11,897 bases of DNA from contig CAZJYC010000074.1 in assembly GCA_964550165.1 (NCBI GenBank), positions 1 through 11,897 on the forward strand, given 5' to 3'. This document shows, piece after piece, positions 7,782-11,897 of the stretch; position 1 is the first letter of the stretch; every line of letters starts with the position of its first letter. The notes under the pieces are model-generated. The model did no database searches and was not told the origin of the DNA. It saw only the letters and a list, made by a program, of their open reading frames with translations. This DNA comes from CAZJYC01 sp964550165. GTDB lineage: Bacteria > Acidobacteriota > Aminicenantia > Aminicenantales > Aminicenantaceae. The position numbers were made by a program, and so were the translations under genes.

Positions 7782-7810
7782 TTTATAGCTGTTTTCGGTT
7801 TTCGTTTCAA
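7782..7810 (-). promoter_or_regulatory. Sigma70-type promoter of the orphan methyltransferase gene
   Basis: On the minus strand, TTGAAA (7805-7810) and TATAAA (7782-7787) are spaced by exactly 17 bases. Each box matches consensus at 5 of 6 positions, the best promoter match I found in the window. Transcription would start near 7775, giving a leader of roughly 95 bases. It lies between the TIGR04076 stop (7910) and the methyltransferase start (7679), in the orientation expected. Confidence 0.55.
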
Positions 7811-7909
7811 TAGGATTTTAGAAAATTCTACGTCAGGTCAAAAGTATCGCCGGCTTGCAAACTCAAGGCCATACGCTCTCTCATCTGGGACACGGGATCA
7901 TCACGCATC

Positions 7910-8173
7910 CTATCTCAGGATCTCAAAAACAACTGGGTTGGCAGCGTCCGGGCAGGCGTGCGTTTTTATGTCCGGGTTATCAAGCCAGGGAAAGCGCGCT
8001 CCATACATCATGGCGAACACTGCAGGGAGCATGCTGTAAAGGGCATGGATGCAGATTTTCCCTTCGACTCCGTTTTCGGTAAATCTCACCGTATCGCCGA
8101 CCTTATGCCCCAGAGTGCAGGTGCCTTTGACGATCTTCACCCTTGCATTAACCTCTTTTATTTTTTCAGCCAC
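7910..8173 (-). CDS. TIGR04076 family small protein, function unknown
   Basis: This 87-residue cytosolic protein has the hallmarks of the TIGR04076 family. An N-terminal strand (ARVKIVKGTC) is followed by HKVGDTVRF (23-31), a central G-K-I-C-x-x-A-L-Y segment (39-46), MMYGARFPW (55-63), and a final CPDAANPVVFEILR (74-87). Three cysteines at 19, 41 and 74 fall at the positions usually conserved in the family, suggesting metal or redox chemistry, but this is not established. The start is GTG (rev. comp. of 8171-8173) with an excellent AAGGAGG Shine-Dalgarno 5 bases upstream, which fixes the start. Length is full for the family. The gene stands alone between the repeat mosaic upstream and the methyltransferase promoter downstream. 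Confidence 0.82.
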   Translation of the reverse strand: MAEKIKEVNARVKIVKGTCTLGHKVGDTVRFTENGVEGKICIHALYSMLPAVFAMMYGARFPWLDNPDIKTHACPDAANPVVFEILR

Positions 8174-8178
8174 CGTAA

Positions 8179-8185
8179 CCTCCTT
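8179..8185 (-). promoter_or_regulatory. Ribosome binding site that fixes the GTG start
   Basis: AAGGAGG on the minus strand, 5 bases before the GTG at 8173. It is the full anti-16S match and supports the non-ATG start of the TIGR04076 gene. No in-frame ATG exists until the Met residues at 48 and beyond, inside the conserved part. Confidence 0.7.
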
Positions 8186-8218
8186 GTTGGCTTCAGAACT
8201 GATACAAGCACACTAAAT

Positions 8219-8277
8219 AAAATGCGAGTGAAGCGAATCAATGTCATAAACTTAAAGATTGCCGCGCTTCATTCGCG
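8219..8277. repeat. Palindromic intergenic repeat, first inverted pair
   Basis: GCGAGTGAAGCG (8224-8235) pairs with CGCTTCATTCGC (8265-8276): 11 of 12 pairs are Watson-Crick and the other is a G-T wobble. The flanks carry the repeat ends, AATCAATGTC on the left arm and GATTGC on the right. Both arms are degenerate copies of the unit GTCATTGCGAG..GCGAAGCAATC in opposite orientations. The pair lies 46 bases upstream of the TIGR04076 start, so it may form part of that gene's leader or sit over its promoter. Confidence 0.6.
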
Positions 8278-8300
8278 AAAAGGGGCTTGTCCCCTTTTTT
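8278..8300. terminator. Rho-independent terminator, possibly bidirectional
   Basis: AAAAGGGG (8278-8285) and CCCCTTTT (8291-8298) form a perfect 8-bp stem around the loop CTTGT. On the plus strand six T follow the C run. On the minus strand the stem ends in TTTT. Minus-strand transcription from the CoA-pyrophosphatase-type gene (stop at 8474) would meet it about 175 bases downstream, which would separate that gene from the TIGR04076 gene. Confidence 0.65.
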
Positions 8301-8308
8301 GTTTTGCA

Positions 8309-8382
8309 TCGTCGTTGCCAGCCTGAAGGGCGTGGCGATCCCTTTAAATATATGGGATTGCTTCGCTACGATCGCAATGACA
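8309..8382. repeat. Palindromic intergenic repeat, second inverted pair (long hairpin)
   Basis: A left unit (8311-8342) and a right unit (8354-8381) are inverted copies around the AT loop TTTAAATATAT. The outer arms GTCGTTGC/GCAATGAC and inner arms GCGATCCC/GGGATTGC pair over 8 bases each, with one G-T wobble in each. The middle is less well matched. The right unit, GATTGCTTCGCTACGATCGCAATGAC broken at its centre, is the closest to the general form of this repeat. Translated on the minus strand it gives the peptide CDRSEAI, a string commonly seen in spurious ORFs over such repeats. Confidence 0.7.
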
Positions 8383-8386
8383 TTTT

Positions 8387-8450
8387 GGGTGCCGCTTGGT
8401 CGTCGCAACGACATTCTGATTGCCGCGGTGCTCCGTGTTTCGCAGTGACA
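8387..8450. repeat. Two further tandem repeat units, same orientation
   Basis: Units at 8387-8413 (GGGTGCCGC...CGCAACGACA) and 8418-8450 (GATTGCCGCGG...TCGCAGTGACA) follow the right arm of the previous hairpin in the same orientation. Each begins with a GATTGC-like end and closes with CGCAxxGACA. They are more degenerate than the hairpin pair and carry no partner in the opposite orientation. They end 24 bases before the stop of the CoA-pyrophosphatase-type gene. Confidence 0.55.
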
Positions 8451-8473
8451 ATGTGAGACCTCTTAGTACGTTT

Positions 8474-9175
8474 TTATTCGCTCCGCTGAGGCCCGACAGA
8501 GACAAGGCACTTGAAGACCTCGACCAGCTCGGCCAAGACCATGGCTGTGGCGCCCCAGATCTTATGTCCTTTGAAAAGGTAAAAAGGCACCTCAACTTCA
8601 ACGCCCCGGATTGTCCAAATTTCTCTCTGCACATTCTTCGGTTCGAGGAGATGAGACAGCGGGAGTTCAATCACCTCCTCCACCTCAATTTTTGAGGGAT
8701 TGAAATCAGGACGTTTGCGAGTCACGGCAACCACCGGATAGATGCAGTAGTTGCTGGGAGGAATGTAAAGAGGTGTCAATTCTCCAAGAATACGGACAGA
8801 ATCCGGCTGCAAATTAATCTCCTCATGAGCTTCCCTCAGGGCTGTTTGCCTTAGACTTTCCCCTTGATCCTGACGGCCTCCGGGAAAGGATATCTGCGCC
8901 TGATGGTAGAGAACTTGGGCTGTCCGCCGGGTTAAAACAAGGTATAACTGGTTTTGCCAGGGATAAAGGAGGACGAGAACTCCAGCCTTGATGCAGGAAT
9001 CTTCGACTTCAAAATAGAGCTTATCCCCTGGCCTGGGAATGGTGACCATTTCGAGCTGGGCGTTTAAGCCTGGCTTAGGCCCTTTGAGCGCTTCCTCGAG
9101 GGACTTGAACATTTCTTGGCTGTTGAGAAGTTTATGAGGATTTTCTTTTTTTGAACAACCTTTGAGTTCTGCCAT
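8474..9175 (-). CDS. CoA pyrophosphatase-type Nudix hydrolase (NudL-like)
   Basis: This 233-residue protein belongs to the Nudix branch that splits coenzyme A and its derivatives into 3',5'-ADP and phosphopantetheine. It shows the branch's extra motif just before the Nudix box, L-T-x-R-(S/T)...H...Q-(I/V)-x-F-P-G-G, here LTRRTAQVLYHQAQISFPGG at 81-100. The Nudix box follows with Gly100, Glu106, Arg114-Glu115 and Glu118-Glu119. The position usually Gly after the EE pair is Asn121. The usual basic residue and Gly in the extra motif are Leu/Tyr and Ala, so CoA as substrate is likely but not certain. The C-terminal VPFYLFKGHKIWGATAMVLAEL (196-217) matches the family's 'IWGATA' helix. The N-terminal 60 residues form the usual helix and strand lead-in. 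AGGAGA lies just before the ATG at 9175. It is transcribed away from the permease gene at 9577. Confidence 0.85.
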   Translation of the reverse strand: MAELKGCSKKENPHKLLNSQEMFKSLEEALKGPKPGLNAQLEMVTIPRPGDKLYFEVEDSCIKAGVLVLLYPWQNQLYLVLTRRTAQVLYHQAQISFPGGRQDQGESLRQTALREAHEEINLQPDSVRILGELTPLYIPPSNYCIYPVVAVTRKRPDFNPSKIEVEEVIELPLSHLLEPKNVQREIWTIRGVEVEVPFYLFKGHKIWGATAMVLAELVEVFKCLVSVGPQRSE

Positions 9176-9406
9176 AGTCTCCTGTCATTATAAGCATCAG
9201 CCAAACCGAATTGCCAGAATTTTTTTGCTCTCCATACTCATATAAACGCAATATTTTCCTATATCATCGCGAGGAGAAGCCAAAGCTGTGAACAAAGAGC
9301 GGCAGTAAGCGACTTTGTCGGATTGGTGCACTTCCCCAGGCTGCTGCCGAAACAGTCTAACAAAATAAATGTCGTTTGTATGAATGATGCTGTTCAATAA
9401 GAATGT

Positions 9407-9434
9407 TTCTCACGGCAAGCCTCGGACATATAAA
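9407..9434 (+). promoter_or_regulatory. Candidate promoter of the ABC permease gene
   Basis: TTCTCA (9407-9412) and TATAAA (9429-9434) are spaced by 16 bases. The -35 box matches at 4 of 6 positions and the -10 box at 5 of 6. Transcription would start about 135 bases before the ATG. A second TATAAA at 9468-9473 has no partner -35 box. The call is weak. Confidence 0.25.
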
Positions 9435-9564
9435 CCGATGGTCAACCATATGCAAGGAATTTCCGTATATAAAAGAAAAATGACAGATGCCCGTATGAGA
9501 AAAGAATTCGTTCTGGAAACAGCCTCTCCAGTCAATCCCTGCGTTTATAAAAAATAGGATCTAT

Positions 9565-9569
9565 GGGAG
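9565..9569 (+). promoter_or_regulatory. Ribosome binding site deciding the permease start
   Basis: GGGAG lies 7 bases before the ATG at 9577. The nearby ATG at 9563 is in another frame and soon reaches a stop, so 9577 is the start. The MLKNYLKIALRNI beginning agrees with family members. Confidence 0.65.
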
Positions 9570-9576
9570 TCAAGAA

Positions 9577-11897
9577 ATGCTTAAAAATTACCTGAAAATC
9601 GCCCTGAGAAACATCCAAAGACACAAAGCTTATTCCTTCATCAACATCGCCGGTCTCGCCGTTGGCCTGGCCTGCTGCCTTCTGATCCTCCTCTATGTCA
9701 AAGACCAGGTGAGCTATGACAGCTTTCATGAGAACAAAGACCGGGTGTACAGGATCCGAAGGGAAAGCCGGGCAGAAGGCAGCGCTGGGACTTTTTACAG
9801 TGTCCCTGCACCGTTGGCCCCTGCAGTCAAGAACGACTTTCCTGAAATTGCGAATTTCGTCAGGGTCGAAGGGACTGGCTTCATTGCCCGTTGTCAGGAT
9901 AAAACCTTTGTGGAAAGAAACGGCCTTCTCGCCGATGCCTCTTTTTTTGAAGTGTTCACCTTTCCGCTCGTTCAAGGGAATCCTCAGACTGTTCTCCAGA
10001 AGCCAAGCTCTGTGGTTATCACCCGGAAGATGGCTGAAAAATATTTTGCTGACGAAGATCCCATCGGCAAAACTCTCAACGTCAATTACCGTTTCGATTT
10101 GACCGTAACGGGCGTGGCTGAGAACATCCCCCACAACTCCCATATTCAATTTGATTTTGTCGTCCCTTTCGAGCAGATCAACACTTTCTCTGGATATGAT
10201 TATCTGAGCAGCTGGGGAGCCTGGAATTTTGAGACCTATTTGCTTCTTCAGAGAGAGGCATTGCTCTCGGAGTTTGAAGAAAAAATCAGGAATATCACAA
10301 GAAAATACAGGGGCGAAGAATCGTCGTTTGCATCGCAGCAAGAGCTTTTCCTTCAACCGATAACGAGAATCCATCTCGAGTCTGGCAACACCGTTCGCTA
10401 TATGTATTACTTCACGGCCATAGCGGTCATCATCCTTCTTTCCTCCTGCATCAATTTCACCAATCTTTCCATAGCTCAATCGTCGACACGGGCCAAAGAA
10501 GTGGGTTTGCGGAAGGTTGTTGGCGCTCACCGCCACCAGCTCGTCAAGCAATTTCTCGGAGAATCACTGGTCATCGCTCTCGTCGCTCTTCCTCTGGCCG
10601 TTGTCCTTATCCAAATCTTCCTTCCCATTTTGAACAGCTTAACCAGTTCCCAGGTGAGCATTGATTATCTTCAGAATTGGTTCTATCTGCTCGGCTTTCT
10701 TGGCCTTACTCTGGTCGTGAGTGTCATCTCAGGAAGCTATCCGGCTTTCTACGTCTCATCGCTCAAGCCCGTAAATTCTCTACGAGGCGCGCTGAAAACA
10801 GGCTCTAAAAAGTCTGCGTTCAGAAACATCCTGATCATATTTCAGTTTGCCATATCGGCTTTTCTCCTCACCGGCACGTTTATCGTTTACAAGCAATTGA
10901 ACTATATCAGGAACAAAGATCTGGGATTCAAAAAAGAGAATATCGTCTTTCTGCCCGTCCTCAGCCAGGCCATAGAGCGGCAAATTGAGAGTGTCAAAAA
11001 CGAGCTCTTGCGCCATCCGGATATTCTGGGCGTGACAGCATCCGAATCTTTTCCGACAGGAGGCCACGGCAACATTTCCGCCTGGTGGGAGGGGAAGAAA
11101 GACGAGGCCGTGATGGTTGTCCCAACCATTGCCATCGACCAGGACTTCTTGAGGACCTTCGGGATAGAGCTCGCTCAGGGCAGGGATTTTTCAAAGGATA
11201 TCCGGTCTGATGTCCTGCAAGCTTATATTCTTAACGAGACCGCAATCAAAAAGCTGGGATGGGAGAAGCCTATCGGAAAGCAATTTCAGATTGAAAGGGC
11301 CAAGTATCCAAGGGGCACTGTCATCGGCGTCGTGAAAGATTTTAATTTCGATTCACTCCACACAGAGATCAGACCCCTGGCTCTTGTCTACGACCCCGCT
11401 CTTTTCAATTACCTGTCTTTGAGGATTTCGCCAAACGCCATACCTGAAACTCTTCAGTTTGTGGAGAGGAAATTCAAGGAATTTGACCCTGTAGCCCCGC
11501 TTGAATACTATTTCCTCGACAGTCGCTTCGACCGGATCTACAGGTCAGAACAGAGAATCGGCAAGATTTTCAACTCCTTCTCCCTTCTGGCCATATTTAT
11601 TGCCTGTTTGGGACTGCTTGGCCTTGCGTCTTTTTCCATAACGAGGCGAACCAAAGAGGTCGGCATCCGGAAAGCCCTGGGCGCGCCCGTGTCAAAGATC
11701 GTCCTTCTTTTGACCAAAGAATTCGCAAGACTCGTCATCATCGCCAATCTCATCGCCTGGCCTGTGGCCTATTTCCTCATGCACCGTTGGCTTCAGAATT
11801 TCGCTTACCGGACCAGCATCAGCATCTGGATTTTTCTCTTAACAGGATTGGCCACAATCCTCATCGCCCTGCTGACCATAAGCTTTAAGGCTCTCAG
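9577..11897 (+). CDS. ABC transporter permease, FtsX/MacB type (3' end outside window)
   Basis: An open frame of 773 residues runs off the right edge. Relatives of about 790-810 residues suggest only some 20-30 are missing. It is an inner-membrane subunit that, with an ABC ATPase not in this window, would drive export or act on envelope substrates without a classical channel. The layout is duplicated. TM1 is near residues 20-42 (INIAGLAVGLACCLLILLYV), followed by a periplasmic MacB-type domain. FtsX region 1 follows with TM2 at 279-293, TM3 at about 326-346 and TM4 at 368-388. TM5 at 418-438 leads to a second periplasmic domain, then FtsX region 2 with TM6 at 669-688 and two more helices. Each FtsX half carries the family's cytoplasmic coupling motif, KEVGLRKVVGA (307-317) and KEVGIRKALGA (693-703). 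No frameshift was seen. The substrate is unknown: lipoprotein, peptide, antibiotic or stress-related roles are all found in the family. Confidence 0.88.
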   Translation, partial: MLKNYLKIALRNIQRHKAYSFINIAGLAVGLACCLLILLYVKDQVSYDSFHENKDRVYRIRRESRAEGSAGTFYSVPAPLAPAVKNDFPEIANFVRVEGTGFIARCQDKTFVERNGLLADASFFEVFTFPLVQGNPQTVLQKPSSVVITRKMAEKYFADEDPIGKTLNVNYRFDLTVTGVAENIPHNSHIQFDFVVPFEQINTFSGYDYLSSWGAWNFETYLLLQREALLSEFEEKIRNITRKYRGEESSFASQQELFLQPITRIHLESGNTVRYMYYFTAIAVIILLSSCINFTNLSIAQSSTRAKEVGLRKVVGAHRHQLVKQFLGESLVIALVALPLAVVLIQIFLPILNSLTSSQVSIDYLQNWFYLLGFLGLTLVVSVISGSYPAFYVSSLKPVNSLRGALKTGSKKSAFRNILIIFQFAISAFLLTGTFIVYKQLNYIRNKDLGFKKENIVFLPVLSQAIERQIESVKNELLRHPDILGVTASESFPTGGHGNISAWWEGKKDEAVMVVPTIAIDQDFLRTFGIELAQGRDFSKDIRSDVLQAYILNETAIKKLGWEKPIGKQFQIERAKYPRGTVIGVVKDFNFDSLHTEIRPLALVYDPALFNYLSLRISPNAIPETLQFVERKFKEFDPVAPLEYYFLDSRFDRIYRSEQRIGKIFNSFSLLAIFIACLGLLGLASFSITRRTKEVGIRKALGAPVSKIVLLLTKEFARLVIIANLIAWPVAYFLMHRWLQNFAYRTSISIWIFLLTGLATILIALLTISFKAL

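Larger units (their letters stand above)
9176..9576. other. Divergent intergenic region without a supported gene
   Basis: About 400 bases separate the divergent CoA-pyrophosphatase and permease genes. A 66-residue minus-strand reading frame (9197-9397) is present, but it has no recognisable domain and runs through a repeat-like patch. That patch at about 9264-9287 (TCATCGCGAGGAGAAGCC...) resembles a decayed copy of the palindromic repeat found at 8219-8450. The region should carry the promoters for both flanking genes. A 5-bp-arm palindrome ATGGT-CA-ACCAT lies at 9438-9449, with no second copy seen. Confidence 0.5.

Noticed and set aside
8344..8670. A 108-residue minus-strand frame across the repeats
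   Set aside because: It overlaps the CoA-pyrophosphatase gene in another frame, and its end (CDRSEAI) is the translation of the repeat.
9187..9192. Perfect TATAAT upstream of the CoA-pyrophosphatase gene (minus strand)
   Set aside because: Transcription from it would start about 5 bases before the ATG, excluding the Shine-Dalgarno, and no good -35 box lies 16-18 bases away.
9197..9397. A 66-residue minus-strand reading frame
   Set aside because: No recognisable domain, no good ribosome site, and it crosses a repeat-like patch that commonly produces spurious frames.
9532..10551. A 339-residue minus-strand reading frame opposite the permease
   Set aside because: The plus-strand permease over the same bases has clear family motifs, and the antisense frame has none. 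Long antisense frames are common opposite such genes.
1..11897. Defence system, mobile element, prophage, CRISPR array or secondary-metabolite cluster
   Set aside because: No nuclease, transposase, integrase, reverse transcriptase, toxin pair, direct-repeat array or biosynthetic core gene was found on either strand.

Overview
The window looks like an ordinary chromosomal stretch from a Gram-negative bacterium with a periplasm. Four of the nine genes encode exported or membrane proteins: a LolA-like carrier, a small lipoprotein, a secreted tricorn-type protease and a large FtsX/MacB-type permease. The combination of a signal-peptide-bearing tricorn homolog, this permease subtype (MLKNYLKIALRNI... 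start) and a TIGR04076 protein reminds me of Acidobacteriota and Candidatus Aminicenantes. That placement is inference from gene style, not a demonstrated assignment. No rRNA, tRNA, CRISPR array, transposase, integrase or phage gene was seen.

Layout. Positions 29-4877 hold three minus-strand genes for exported proteins: an outer-membrane lipoprotein-sorting-like protein, an NTF2/SnoaL-like lipoprotein and a 1101-residue tricorn protease homolog. Positions 5148-6721 hold a two-gene minus-strand operon, a MutT-type Nudix hydrolase followed by rlmI (23S rRNA m5C methyltransferase), joined by a 4-base ATGA overlap. Positions 6990-9175 hold three separately spaced minus-strand genes: an orphan SAM methyltransferase with a good sigma70-type promoter, a GTG-started TIGR04076 protein, and a CoA-pyrophosphatase-type Nudix hydrolase. 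The 300-base gap between the last two is filled by a mosaic of palindromic intergenic repeats with a rho-independent terminator inside it. A 401-base divergent intergenic region follows. From 9577 a plus-strand ABC-transporter permease runs off the right edge with 773 residues visible.

How the genes fit together. The left block is envelope biology and extracytoplasmic peptide degradation. The middle block is housekeeping: nucleotide-pool cleaning and rRNA modification. The right block mixes cofactor turnover, proteins of unknown role and an envelope transporter subunit. Nothing ties the window into one pathway, and I do not see a convincing undescribed system. The features most worth a second look are the repeat mosaic at 8219-8450, the uncharacterised TIGR04076 and orphan methyltransferase genes, and a Lys/Glu-rich linker in the tricorn homolog.
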